Below are positions 9,637 to 20,763 of a DNA stretch of 64,000 nucleotides, in pieces. How positions within the stretch are numbered: position 1 is the first letter of the stretch; each line of letters begins with the position of its first letter. The notes beneath the pieces were generated by a model. That model saw only the letters and a program-made list of their open reading frames with translations, had not been told where the DNA came from and did no database searches. This DNA is from Mermis nigrescens (Eukaryota > Nematoda > Enoplea > Mermithida > Mermithidae): assembly GCA_036768485.1 (NCBI GenBank), contig JAVLUZ010000651.1:682001-746000 (forward strand), read 5' to 3'. A program made the translations under genes and the position numbers.

Positions 9637-10083
9637 TCACTGCGAATTGTTTATTTGTGTCAGCAACAATACCTTTAGAGAGAAAAATCCATAATTTGTG
9701 CAAACAGTTCGAATTTTCAGGTAACATTTGATACCCTTAACTTGTATAGGATGTGATCGCGGTGTAAAGAGTTTGGCTTTTATCTTTTTTATAGCTTTAT
9801 CATACAGCTCGGGCATGATACATTCGACTTCTTGTGGAACAGATACTGCATGCCCGTTAGCATTAGTTCCGCAAATATAGTATTCATTAGAAAAATTCCC
9901 AGACAAAGCAACATGAAAAACTACAGCAGGAAACAGTAGGGCAAGAATCGTTAGCATTTGATTATTCTTAGCGTTTTTGAGTATTATTGAGAGAATGACA
10001 ATCAAAAATATCATCATGGTGTAAAATATTTGGGAGAGTGGAACCCCACAAACGGTATACTGTAGAAGGCCGTGGCATACCAA
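9637..10083 (-). pseudogene. Envelope-like glycoprotein, N-terminal piece
   Basis: Two hydrophobic runs (MMIFLIVILSII, then LTILALLFPAVVF) look like a signal or signal-anchor. They are followed by the first ectodomain Cys (YYICGT) and further Cys in VECIMP and IKCYLKIRTVC. The ORF opens at a TTG, so the native start is unresolved; an ATG lies about 22 codons in. The frame shifts near 9,680, after which about 60 codons continue in the ORF 9,727-9,536. Confidence 0.6.
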
Positions 10084-10508
10084 GAGAGTCCATAAAAATC
10101 AACACCTCCTGAGGAAAACACAATCCCAAATTTTTGAAGCATTTTTCGGTGGCCACCGGTAGTACTTTGTGCAGGCGGCGGACGCCTATCACCTTCACAA
10201 CCTCTACCTTCCGGAATTAATCCAGGGTTACACAACAAAGAGTCAGGGCAGCATTTTTGAACTTCGTAGGTGGGGCCGGACAGTAGACCAAATGTCCTCA
10301 TGGAAGGTATACCGACTTGAGAGAACACTTGCGCAAGTTCAGGATCCTCATCTGTGTAAGGTGTCTCTGCCTGCTCAAGCTGGTCAGAATATTCATTCAT
10401 ACCCTCTCTGTCATCTTCCGCTTGCCTTTGCGCTGCTATGTGATGCGAAGAACGTTGCTTGTCTGCCCACTGAACGGTTTTATATTGTGAATATTTTTTT
10501 GTCGACAA
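10014..10508 (-). CDS. Unrecognised leader ORF upstream of the envelope-like gene
   Basis: A 164-codon ORF beginning MSTKKYSQYK, with an acidic middle (EDDREGMNEYSDQLEQ) and a Cys/Pro-rich later part. Only about the first 120 codons look protein-like; after about 10,140 the ORF overlaps the glycoprotein frame. It could be an N-terminal extension of the glycoprotein or a relic of Gag, but it has no CCHC knuckle or capsid motif. I do not recognise it. Confidence 0.35.
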   Translation of the reverse strand: MSTKKYSQYKTVQWADKQRSSHHIAAQRQAEDDREGMNEYSDQLEQAETPYTDEDPELAQVFSQVGIPSMRTFGLLSGPTYEVQKCCPDSLLCNPGLIPEGRGCEGDRRPPPAQSTTGGHRKMLQKFGIVFSSGGVDFYGLSWYATAFYSIPFVGFHSPKYFTP

Positions 10509-10750
10509 TTCGGACTATGCCGATAAGTTCAGGAAAACAAAACAAGTCGAGGTTGAGAACGTTTTATTATTGAGATTGCGAATTATACGAATCGTGAAAT
10601 AAGAGAGAGAGCAGCGCAAAGCGAAATCAAAGCAAAAACGAGCCCGACTGAATGCAATGCAACTACACAAATTATTTGTAGGACTTGGATGAGTGGGTTG
10701 AGCGCATGCGTCAGTAAAAGTTCGGAGATCTTTATCTAAGTGTGCCAAAA
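10509..10750 (-). promoter_or_regulatory. Putative E1 leader or LTR R/U5 region
   Basis: On the minus strand an arthropod-type initiator TTCAGTC lies at 10,652-10,646 and an AATAAA signal near 10,570-10,563, about 80 nt downstream. That is a plausible R segment. No second LTR copy is in the window, so the LTR boundaries cannot be confirmed. Confidence 0.3.
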
Positions 10751-13700
10751 GCTTATCGCGAGCAATAGTTTTTATGAAAAATATTCACAAATATCAAAGG
10801 TTATGTGTGGCATGAGTTTTTATGCTATAAATGTGATGTTTCGGAGAAAGCATGTGATGCGCTCATAAAAACAATAAAGAATTCGCTAAATGAGAAGTTA
10901 TATAGTATAGTGAACGAGATAAGTGACGAATAACTTTATTAGCTTCATTACATATTCATTAAAACTTGTAAATTGATAGATGCTTTTTTATGGGTCACCA
11001 ACCCTGCATGTAAATAAAATGACCAATTTTAAAAACTTGTACGCTTCAAGAAAGGGTCAGTAGAAAATATAAGGGTGAGGCGAGAGGGGCCTCTCCTCAT
11101 AGGAACACGGCATTCAAAAGCCATCGAATTTTCTTACATAAAGCCAAACACTGTAAGCTGTAATCTATAGTCTGTTTCACATAACCTCGTGCATAAATTA
11201 TAAGTTTTCAATGATATTAAGCCGAGGATTACGATAATTATATATCAGATCAATGCTATAATCGCAATCTGTCAGCTTATTGTCGGAGATAGGCTTAACA
11301 TTTATGAACGAAGTTGTGTGAAACAGACTATAGTTTAATTTAATTTACTACCTACTTTGTTTGTTAGTGCACGCATAGTAATACTGGCTTTTTATATGGT
11401 TTGAAAGTTTTTTGTAAAGCGTATTTGATTTTATCATTCAGCATCTCAGATGTGAAATTTAGTAGCTTTATCATTGCTGCCTGCCAACTCAATAATGGCG
11501 CCCGAATGGACTCAAATTTTCGACCATCAATCAGATCGTTTTTTTGTATACGCAAATTCTCATCTCCGCAAAATTTATAAGCTGAGCAATAATTCTAAAA
11601 ATCGTCGTATAGCCTAGGTGAATTAGCAATGGACGTCGTTTTCAGCGCTCAGTGAAGATTTTTTAAGGTTTTTTAACTTTAATCAGAACATGATACATGG
11701 CTAATTGGAAAGAGCATAAAATTTTCGAGCTGTCTGTATTCCGTCTAAGGTTCGTTTAATATAGGTACGCCTAGATTTAAGAAGTCATATTATCTAACTA
11801 TTTTAACTACAAAAAATTGCGAATAATATTTGTTTCACTTTATCTGACATGTTGCAACATCAACGCCTTTTTTAAAGTTGCGTAATTTGTTTGGAAAAAT
11901 TTCATACATACCTGCATTCCGCTCCGCAATCTTAGGGACGCCTGCCAATTTCGTTATTGCATGCTACAAAGTCATATCAATTTTTTGCGACATATTCTTT
12001 TACGAAAAAATTGCATTTTTCTAATCATTGGTTACTTTCTGATCAGTTAGCAAGAATCGGGTTACCATAGACCAAAATGATTATAAAATCTCGGGTTCCC
12101 GACATCGATTTACTTAGAAACATATTTTTTTAAAAGAAAAATCTCTTTCTGGCCACTGGTCACGTTTTGACCGCTCATCATCAAAACAAGCGAATAAAAT
12201 TGAGGTGAAATTCAGAAATGCCGCCCGTCTATCATCGAAAAACGGAGTATAAGTTACATTGATATGAAATATCCTATGTTATGACATAAAGTGAGTAGAA
12301 GGTAGGGACAGGTTCGCCACACTGATATAATTATGCCTTAACGACTTCGCCCATCAATTCCTTCTCGTTGCAAAAACTTCAATTTTATTATCGCAAACCA
12401 ATAAAAAAATAACAAAACGCATGAGTTTGAACAAAAAAACCATTTCAGGTAAATAAATAAATGTACTAATGACACCATGACCCTTGTACGAATAATAATG
12501 CCAAAAACGAGTAAAAATAAACGCACATTAACGCAGCGGCGTTACTATTATACTTTACGCTAGGTTGCTGACAGAAGAGCCTCTGTCGATCTACATAAGC
12601 CGAAATCGCTTTGTTACTTACGATAAATATGTAATAAAACGAAATTTGCAATGACGAAACAGCTCTAGCAATGTTTTGATAACCAGTGAAAATTTTTTGA
12701 AATTTTTCAAAAAAAAACAGAAATTTAGGCCATTTCATCACGCTCGATATTGACCGTGTTTCGGCATTCCGCAAGCCAAGATAATTTTCCGACCACGTAA
12801 CCACTCGGCTCTAATGACAAAATTTTTTTCAAAAACTTTCTTTCGCAGTACAGGAAAGGAATATTCGGTGAAAAAGTCGAAAACTGTTATTTTTCTTGTT
12901 TTTACCCGACGTTTTCAAGCTCGATTGTTTGAGAAAGTTCTTTTCGAATCCAGCGAATTCAAGCGCAAAGGAAATTTTTGGTTAAGACAGAAAATAATCA
13001 CACTACTACCTATATTTGAAGCTGTTCTATCAATCATCTTGCTTCTCCCCATTCGACTTTCTGAGCACGACTTATAACGCAAAATATTCATAAATTCGAG
13101 CCTTGACAACCGCGAACAAATTAAGTAATAGTATTCATAACTCATCCACCGTTTACAGAAATATATAATTCTTTGCCTATCAAAAAAATGCCGACGCGTG
13201 TCGAATTGCAAATCATTTTAATTTCAGCGTGCACTTTCCGCCATCAGAACTGAAATAGGCAAAATCAAGCAACAAACAAAAATACATCTAAAATAGCAAT
13301 CTAACGGCTGCGTCGATTGATTTTATAAATGAAAATTTTTCCGGCTTCAATGAATCTACCAGTGATTTTTTTTCAGATCAGCAGAAATTTCATAGAGGCA
13401 ATAATAATGACGATAGTCCGAAAGTTTGTAAACAAGTTTGAGCGACATTCCTAGTGAATTGCGTACAAAATTTTTTTAACGCGAAAAATCCGACGAAGAT
13501 GGTTTAGTTAAAAAGTCTAAATGAATGAAAATTTTGTATTCATAAAAAAATATAACATACTTAAGGAAAATGGCACCAAATCGTAGTAAAAACAAAAAAG
13601 TTTGGCAGAAATCTGACTTCAATGAAAAAGGCAAAAAACTTATTTCGTTTTATAATTGACGGATGAAATAACATAACGCGCTTAGTGGAATGCGCTCTAA

Positions 13701-13842
13701 TTGATATAGGTACTTATTTTACGGAACCATACATGATCTTGGGGGATTTAAGCCCCCTAACCAGAGAAAATTTTTACCCGCACAAAAATTTTTCCACCCC
13801 CTTCCCCCACCCCAGAATTGGCATTTTTTGAAATTTCCCAAA
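10751..13842. other. AT-rich non-coding stretch
   Basis: Apart from the MITE at 11,166-11,332 no gene, RNA or repeat structure is supported. The ORFs here are short, low-complexity and overlap on both strands. A short C-rich stretch with a GGGGG/CCCCC hairpin at about 13,741-13,760 precedes the LINE and resembles debris of the M1 MITE family. Confidence 0.5.
11166..11332. mobile_element. MITE, TATAGTCTGTTTCACA family, copy 1
   Basis: 167 bp with inverted ends TATAGTCTGTTTCACA and TGTGTGAAACAGACTATA. The TATA ends would fit a TA target and a Tc1/mariner origin. A second copy with the same interior (TCAATGCTATAATCGCAAT) is at 46,950-47,106. Confidence 0.75.
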
Positions 13843-14778
13843 AATTTTTATGTTACCTGTTTCCAACCTATTTCGGATCGAATCGCAACCTTAGAATTTG
13901 CTGGCACTATTCCGACTGTCTTAATTGGAGTTTATGCCCCAACGGAAATGAGCGACGACGTTGATAAGGACTTGTTTTATGAAAATCTACAACAGACATT
14001 GGATTCATTTCAAGATGGAAATAATTTAATTATTCTTTGTGGGGACCTGAATGCGCAAACCGGCGTAAATCGTCTTGGATGGGAGAAAACTCTTGGCCCC
14101 TTTGGATGCGGCAGCCTCAATGACAACGGTCTGCGCCTACTATCATTTGCAAACTTCAATAGAATGGTAGTGTGCAACACGTGGTTTCAACACCCTATCA
14201 ATCACAGGCACACCTGGTTTTCGAATAACAGAAGAGATAAAAGTATGCTTGACTACTTCCTGGTGCATAAGCGGTTCCACAGTGCTATCCATGATGTTCG
14301 GGCAATGCGCGGAGCTTCGATCGGATCAGATCACCACCTGGTCAGGGCCAAATTCCGATTGCATCTGAAGGCGCACAACAATATTCGCCCCACAGCTACC
14401 CTCGATTACTCGCACTTATCCGACCCCAACAGTCAGGCCAAATTTCAACTTCTTTTACAAAATAAATTTTCCCCACTATTAGCCAACAATGTTGATGAAA
14501 ACTGGAACTCAACAAAAAACGCCATTATCTACTCACTTAATGAAATTTGTCCCAAAAAACGACGAAAAATAAAACCTTGGATCTCAGATGATACTCTAAA
14601 ATTAGTTGAAGAACATGCAAAAATCAAGAATATTAATCACAAGCTGTACCTTTTCCTCAATAGACAAATTAAACGGCAGCTTAAGACGGATAAGGACGCT
14701 TGGTGGAATGTGAAAGCCCAAGAAATGGAAATAGCCAGCAAGAACCATGATTCGCGCTTACTTTACAGCATCCTGTGA
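13828..14778 (+). pseudogene. LINE apurinic-type endonuclease domain, N-terminally truncated
   Basis: The domain nicks target DNA to prime reverse transcription. Visible motifs are GVYAPTE, CGDLNAQTG (the GDFN-like motif), HTWFSNN, MLDYFLV and the catalytic GSDHHLV. The N-terminal strand with the catalytic Glu is missing. The first five codons are flanking DNA. The piece ends at a TGA (14,776-14,778), after which the same frame stays open for 37 codons into the RT domain, so the stop is a later point mutation. Confidence 0.85.
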
Positions 14779-16560
14779 AGTTGTAATGGAAAGTTTAAAG
14801 CAACGAGTTCAAACCTCAAAGATCACCATGGCAACCCCATCAAATCACTAACGGGTAAACTAGAAAGATGGAAAGAACATTTTAGCCAATTGCTTAACCG
14901 CCCACACCCCACAAGCCTAGACAAAAGGCTGATGGAGAACGTGGATCTGAAATTTTCAAGCACAATTAATGATCATCCTCCAAGTGAAGAGGAAATCAGA
15001 ATATCAATAAAAAGACTCAAGAACCGGAAGGCACCAGGTGTGGACAACATCCCTGCTGAAGCATTAAAAGCTGGAGGAGAGGCAATAGTCAAACAACTAA
15101 AAGGCGTATACTCGACCATCTGGAACAAAGGCACAGTGCCTCAAGACTTTAAGGACTCAATTATCGTACCAATTCACAAAAAGGGAGACCCAGCTACCTG
15201 CAAAAACTATAGAGGAATAAGCCTGTTAGCAACATCTGGAAAACTTCTGACCTCTATAATCCGATCCAGACTACTCAGTGTTAGAGAAACTAACTGCAGG
15301 GAAGAGCAGGCTGGTTTCAGGCCTGGAAGAGGTTGCACCGACCAAATATTCACACTTAGGCAACTAACCGAATCGCGCCTACGCTGTAAAAAGGACACAT
15401 TCTTGGTATTTGTGGATTTTGCATGCGCATTCGATAGCATAGACCATTCGTCCTTATGGTGCGCCCTCAAAAATGAATCAATCCCGCATGCCACACTTAG
15501 TATTCTCAAGGCCTTCTACGACGGTGGAAGGAGCAGGGCAAAATATTTGGGAAATGTGTCCTCACCATTCTCAATTACCACTGGCGTTAAACAGGGATGC
15601 ATTATTTCGCCTATGTTGTTCAACGTGACTATGGACTGGATTCTCAGAAAAACTTTTGACGACATGCCAGGTGTACAAGTCGGAGCTAATTTGTCTCTCA
15701 CTGATTTAGTATACGCCGACGACATTGTATTTTTTGCCGAAACAGCTCAAACCGCACAAAATACCTTGAATGCGTTACAAGTGAATGCCAACAAACTCGG
15801 CCTGACAATAAACAGCGAAAAAACTAAATTTATTCTCACGGGCACACAACCGGCCATATTACAACTTGATGGCAAACCAATCGAACGGGTGGATGCATTT
15901 AAATATTTGGGATCGGTTATTGATAGTGGACAAATAGTAGCGACTAGCGACATCAAAAACCGCATTGGGAATGCCATGTCAGCATTCACTTCACTAAAGA
16001 AGTGTTTGTGGAACCAAAAAGACATTACCATCACAACAAAAATGAGAATTTTTAATGCTTCCATCCGGACAATTTTGATGTACGGCTCTGAGTCGTGGAC
16101 TCTGCTCAAAAGCGATATGCACATATTAGAACGTTTTCAACTTCGATGTCTTCGCAGCATTTTGCACATAAATCTACGAGACTGATGGGAGAATGAAACT
16201 GTGCTGCAAGTATGTAAAAACCAAACCAGTATCGAACTCTACTTAAAGCGACAGCGGCTCAGGTGGTTTGGACATGTCTGCCGCATGAACAACACCCGAC
16301 TACCCTATCAGTTAATTAACTCCAAGCGGCCCACGGGGTGGAAAATCTCTCGAGACGCCCCTAAGAAAACATGGTTGACACAAGTGGCACAAGATGTTCA
16401 GCCGCTCCACTTCTCAATCATTGATGCCCAACAAGCAGCCTTGAACCGCGATCAATGGCGTGCTGTAATCCGTGATACACTGCCTTTGGCCGCCACAGCT
16501 CAACGGTCGTTGCCCTACCAACGTCATTGAAGCTTATGGTGTTTAAGTCAAGTCAAAGTC
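13843..16560 (+). mobile_element. 5'-truncated LINE, RTE-like
   Basis: Coding similarity starts inside the endonuclease and runs through RT to a short 3' UTR that ends in AAGTCAAGTCAAAGTC, the kind of short tandem tail seen in RTE elements. The 5' truncation is typical of target-primed insertion. It abuts E2 coding sequence at about 16,560, so it may have inserted in or replaced the 5' part of E2; no matching E2 sequence was seen upstream of 13,843. Confidence 0.75.
14779..16530 (+). pseudogene. LINE reverse transcriptase and C-terminal domain
   Basis: RT copies the element RNA at the nicked site. Motifs include RKAPGVDNIPAE, IVPIHKKGD, NYRGISLL, EEQAGFRPGRG, FVDFACAFDSID (first catalytic Asp), TGVKQGCIISP and the active site YADDIVFF. 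The C-terminal part has KRQRLRWFGHVCRM, common in RTE-like and related LINEs. The frame runs from the endonuclease with only two stops, both TGA (14,776 and 16,183). All RT catalytic residues are present. The RTE assignment is by overall motif style and the 3' tail. Confidence 0.9.
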
Positions 16561-17608
16561 ACATACTATAACTCTAATTATCGCAGCGATAATAATTTCA
16601 ATCGCCCGTATGTCACATATACTGCAGACAACCAACCCGCCTTGAATGTACCCCCACCGCAGCCAACCCTTACATCTCCTTGTGATGTGAACACGGTTAC
16701 TGCGAAAGAGCAAGAATCTAGCGCGCGTCCTAATTTATTCGCGTCGCAAGAATTTCTTGAAGAGTACAAACGTCTACAACGTCGTCTTGCAACTTACGAA
16801 AAAATTAATCTACCTCCATCTAAGACTTTCGATCCTAATATTCCTATCGTAAGCCATGCTGGGACAAATTTACCCACCATCCTAGTTAAAGTTCATGGCG
16901 TTGACGTGCCTGCTCTGATAGACACGGGTTCACAGGTCACCATGATGACCACGTCTGCATTTTTACGTCTTGGTTTTAATTTACCACCTAAGCAAGTTTC
17001 ACAAGTCGTACATGGTGTAGGCGAAATCACCGCAGTCGTTCGCTATATAGTAAATATGACTTTAACAATCGTGGAACAATCTATTTCTACCACAGTAGCT
17101 ATAATTGATCACTTGCCGGAAGACATGCTTTTAGGATATGATTTTTGCGAATCCGCACTCATGTGGGTTAATCCTATTGAGCGTTGTGCTTTTATAAATG
17201 GCATAAAGATTAATCTACTTTCATCTCACGAAAAATTGCAATTTCAGCGCAAAACCCAACGCAACTACCTCTGGTGTTGTGTGTGTGCATGTTTCGCTAC
17301 CTGAGCCTATTATTATACAACCTAGGCATGAATTAATTACACCTGGCTACATAAGTCACGGTTCTTGCAATTTTGATTTCGCATTATTCGAACCAAATCC
17401 CGATTTTATGGAAAAAACTTCACTTTTTGTTGCTCCGTCTATAGTCGATGCTTCACAACCTCTAATACCTGTTCGCGTTTGTAACATCTCTAAAACACCA
17501 ATTCGCATTGACTCTGGTGAAATAATAGGTTCTTTAACCACTGATGCCGAAGTCGTGTCACATGTTTCATCTTTGGATGATAGGACACCAGAACTTTTGC
17601 ATCAATAA
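16561..17608 (+). pseudogene. E2 aspartic protease and linker to RT
   Basis: The frame is open from the LINE junction (SNYRSDNNFNRPYV) through a Pro-rich stretch to the active site LIDTGSQVTMM (DTG at residues 94-96 of the ORF at 16,642) and the later MLLGYDF motif. A frameshift near 17,285 moves the frame to the ORF 17,279-17,608, with linker motifs such as VRVCNISKTPIRIDSGEIIG. A second shift near 17,600 follows. The protease would process the polyprotein. The start lies in lost upstream sequence, probably a Gag or envelope part. Confidence 0.85.
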
Positions 17609-19118
17609 ATAAAGCTTTAAACGGCTCCACCGTCAATTCTAGACAGCAGCAACAAATTCGTGAACTTTGCTTAAAATACGACTCAATTTTTGCATTAAAA
17701 AATGAACCTCTCGGACGTACCCCTTGATGAAACATCATATTGACACAGGGGATAATCCACCCGTTGTTGGAAAAACTTATCGTGTTGAGCATTCTAGAAG
17801 AGAATCTATGCAGAAAATTATAAATGAAATGCTTGCGGATAAAATTATTTGACTTACAACTAGCCCATGGGCGAGTCCATTATTTCTCATCGGAAAAAAG
17901 GACGGTTCCCTTAGGCCAGTCATCGATTATCGACGGTTAAATGACGTCACTAAAACGCAAGTTTACCCTCTTCCACAATTAGACGATTATTTCGATACTT
18001 TAGGCAGTGCTGCATATTTTAGCACACTCGACTTAAAATCTGGATATTGGCAAATTCCACTTGATAATAAATCTCGCAAAAAAACAGCATTTATATGTCC
18101 TGTTGGTCATTACGAATTTGAAGTTTTACCTTTTGGTTTAAAGAATGCGCCCGCAGATTTTCAAAGACTAATGGAGCTTGTGCTCGCAGGTCTAAATTGG
18201 AAATCTTATCTCGTTTACATCGATGACATAATTATTTTTTCACGTACTTTTGAAGAACATTTAAAAGATCTTGAAAATGTCTTCATCGCTCTTAAAAAGG
18301 CAAACTTAAGTGTCAAGCCTGATAAATGCCATCTTGCGCATGCAGAGGTAAAATTTCTTGGCCACAACATCAGTGCAATGGGCATCGCTCCCGATATGTC
18401 TAAAGTCACAGATTTAATCTCGTTTCCCGTACCAAAAACCGTTAAATCATTGCTGAAATTCCTTGGCTTAGTCCAATGGTTTAAGAAATTCGTTAAAGAT
18501 CTGGCTAAAATCGCTAAACCACTATTTCATCTTCTTCGTAAGGATATCGAATTTTGCTGGAAGGCTGAGCACCAAACCGCTTTTGAGCTTCTGAAGAAAG
18601 CATTTACATCTCCACCTATTTTGCAATTACCAAAATTCGATGATGAGCACCAATTTATTTTAACAACTGACGCAAGTAACTATGCGTTAGGTGCTATTTT
18701 GACGCAAAAACACTTACCATCCAAAAGTCGTTTTATTCTTAGCTACGCTAGTCGCGTGCTAAATTCTGCTGAATGTAATTATGCTACTTCAGAAAAAGAA
18801 GCGCTAGCGGTAGTGTGGGCCATCATGCATTATTGACATTATCTTTACGGTAAAAAATTCATTGTCGAAACTGATCATCAAGCGTTAACCTGGCTAGTAA
18901 ATGTTAAAGACCCATCGAGTCGATTACGCCGTTGGGGTCTCAAATTACAGGAATATGAATATGATATCGTTTACGTTCCTGGTGCATATAACTGCGCAGC
19001 TGATCTTCTTTCACGTCATCCTAAATATGATCATGCAGAATGCAAATATAAAGTAGAGCGCAAAAATATCGTTAACATTGCAAATTTAAAATCCAAAGAT
19101 TCTGAGTCAGATGATGAA
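17609..19118 (+). pseudogene. E2 reverse transcriptase and RNase H
   Basis: After a short linker and a frameshift near 17,715, one frame is open through the whole RT/RNase H with TGA stops only at 17,850 and 18,834. Motifs: SPWASPLFLIGKKDG, VIDYRRLN, STLDLKSGYWQIP, LPFGLKNAPADFQR, active site YIDDIIIF, FLGLVQWFKKFV, RNase H TDASNYALG, EKEALAVVWA, ETDHQAL and AADLLSRHP. Both stops sit where Arg (CGA) is plausible. Catalytic residues are complete. Confidence 0.9.
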
Positions 19119-20763
19119 TTGGTTCCACCTGACCGATCGTGCAATAATGCGCCTACTGCGCCAATTAATCATCCAAATGCACAAAATAATAATCCTACTG
19201 CGCAAACCGATCCTATTAATTCTAAACCACCTACATTTTGCGAACGCTTATTACTTAACAATGCAGAAAAAGCTGAAATGTTAACACCTGCGCGTTTACT
19301 CGCTGAGCAATGTGCAGATGACGAATTGCATAAAATTCGCATCACATTGAATGACTTAACAACGAAAAAATATCGTGACGAAATTTTTCTCGTAAACGAT
19401 GTACTTTTTTGTCATTTTCAACCTAAGCGTTCACCAACTGTCGTTCATCAAATCGTCATACCCAAATCTTTGCGTCGCTTCATATTAACGGAATTTCATG
19501 ACTCTATTTTCGGAGCTCATTTTTCATCGCGCAAAATCTTGCCCGCCATACAAATGCGTTATTGGTGGCCGCGCATGGAAAATGATGTGATCGCGTGGTG
19601 TAGGAATTGTGATGTGTGCTTACAACGTAAGGTTGCATTAAATTCCACATCCGTTTTGTTGCAACCAATCAAAGTATCCGCGCCTTTTGAACTCATTGCG
19701 TGCAATTGCTTGCATATGCCGTGATCTCCATCCGGAAATGACCAAATTGTAGTTTTTATGGATTATTTCACAAAATACGTGGAAGCTTTTGCTGTTTCTG
19801 ATATAAAAGCAACAACTATTGCAAATTTATTACTAAGAGAAATTATACCACGTTATGGAGTCCCCAAGAAATTTTTGACAGATCAGGGGTCAAATTTTAC
19901 ATCTACCCTTATTTCGGAAGTTTGTAAACTATTAAACATTCAAAAAATATTTACAACCCCATATCACCCCCAGTGTGATGGGTTGGTGGAACGTTATAAT
20001 CGTACATTGATTGATGGTTTGTCTAAGTTGAGTGCGCTGATCACAGTATGATTGGGAACAATTTCTACCCTTCGCATTATTTGCATACCGCGCGACTCCA
20101 CAATCATCAACTAATATATCTCCTTTTGAAATGCTTTATGGTCGTGAACCAGCATTTCCTTTTGACACTTTACTCATAAATGATTTCATGATAAATCCGA
20201 ATTTACCATCTGTTGCGGAAAAATACGTCATTGATTTAAAGCTGACTTTGCAGGATCTGCATGAAATCGCGTCTCAAAATTTATCTCAAGCGCGTAAGCA
20301 GCAAAAATCGCAATATGACAAAGCCGTAACGCACACAAATTTTAATCTCTCGGATATAGTCTACCTCAATAATACCTCAGTCATTCAACCTGAAATCGGT
20401 AAACTATCACCCAAGCGTGTTGGTCCATACCAAATTATTGACTTACCTACGCCTGAAACTGCAAAAATCGCATATGTCTATAACCCTCTCATTATTCATC
20501 ACGTTCACAGGAATAGACTTTTGCCTGAACCTAAATTACCTTATTCTGACTTAATTGTGGAAAAACATGCATATGTCCCTGGCAATTTTGTGTTGGTAAA
20601 GTTACCACATCGCCCGCTCGCCCCGGCAGTTGTCATAAGTTTTGAGGATTTACCGGGCAGGGAACAAAAAGCTAAGGACTGCGCGCCTGTACGTTTATTA
20701 AATGGTTCTAAAACAGCACATGCCGTACCATTATCTAATGTTTTTCCTTTTGCAGACCCATGA
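19119..20763 (+). pseudogene. E2 integrase
   Basis: The zinc module has H127, H134, C164 and C167. In the core, the first Asp position reads FELIACNCL, so Asp appears replaced by Asn; the second Asp (LTDQGSNF) and the Glu (VERYNRTL) are present. A TGA at 19,722 and a one-base frameshift near 20,040 break the frame. The C-terminal part (ORF 20,131-20,763) has MLYGREPAFP and a GPYQIIDLPT segment. The last codons overlap the next ORF as ATGA (20,760-20,763). Confidence 0.9.

Larger units (their letters stand above)
7702..10083 (-). pseudogene. Envelope-like glycoprotein, chuvirus/class III-like (E1), broken
   Basis: Pieces in order are 10,083-9,637, about 9,690-9,540, 9,621-9,211, 9,104-8,592, about 8,590-8,494 and 7,972-7,706, in several frames and with TRIM copy 2 inside. 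The N-terminus is hydrophobic and signal-like. The ectodomain is Cys-rich with a CCYD motif, SDLGDL, RLDPTLGAR and FWNYTVG, patterns I associate with chuvirus glycoproteins and the related envelopes captured by some invertebrate retroelements. A membrane-proximal Gly/Ser-rich stretch leads into the anchor at 7,180. Such proteins mediate attachment and fusion. Here frameshifts, stops and an insertion abolish expression. The family call comes from remembered motif patterns, not a search. Confidence 0.7.
1..10750 (-). mobile_element. Ty3/gypsy LTR retroelement E1 with envelope-like gene upstream of pol
   Basis: On the minus strand, from high to low coordinates, the coding pieces are: leader ORF (10,508-10,014), envelope-like glycoprotein (10,083-7,702), membrane anchor plus protease (7,180-6,200), RT/RNase H (4,366-2,889), integrase (2,992-1,631) and an exonuclease-like ORF (1,453-50). 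The RT-RNaseH-integrase order and the integrase type are Ty3/gypsy. The downstream LTR lies beyond the left edge. The upstream LTR is only guessed at around 10.5-10.75 kb. No Gag with CCHC knuckles was found. The copy is dead: frameshifts, one TGA in RT and three nested insertions. Boundaries are approximate. Confidence 0.8.

Noticed and set aside
8592..10083. Glycoprotein as the 3' envelope of a separate element lying upstream.
   Set aside because: Its membrane-proximal part leads in frame, across the TRIM, into the anchor that shares one ORF with the E1 protease, so a single element is more likely.
12338..13211. Overlapping ORFs of 62-112 codons on both strands.
   Set aside because: Low-complexity, Phe/Ile/Ser-rich translation of AT-rich DNA with no motif and no consistent strand.
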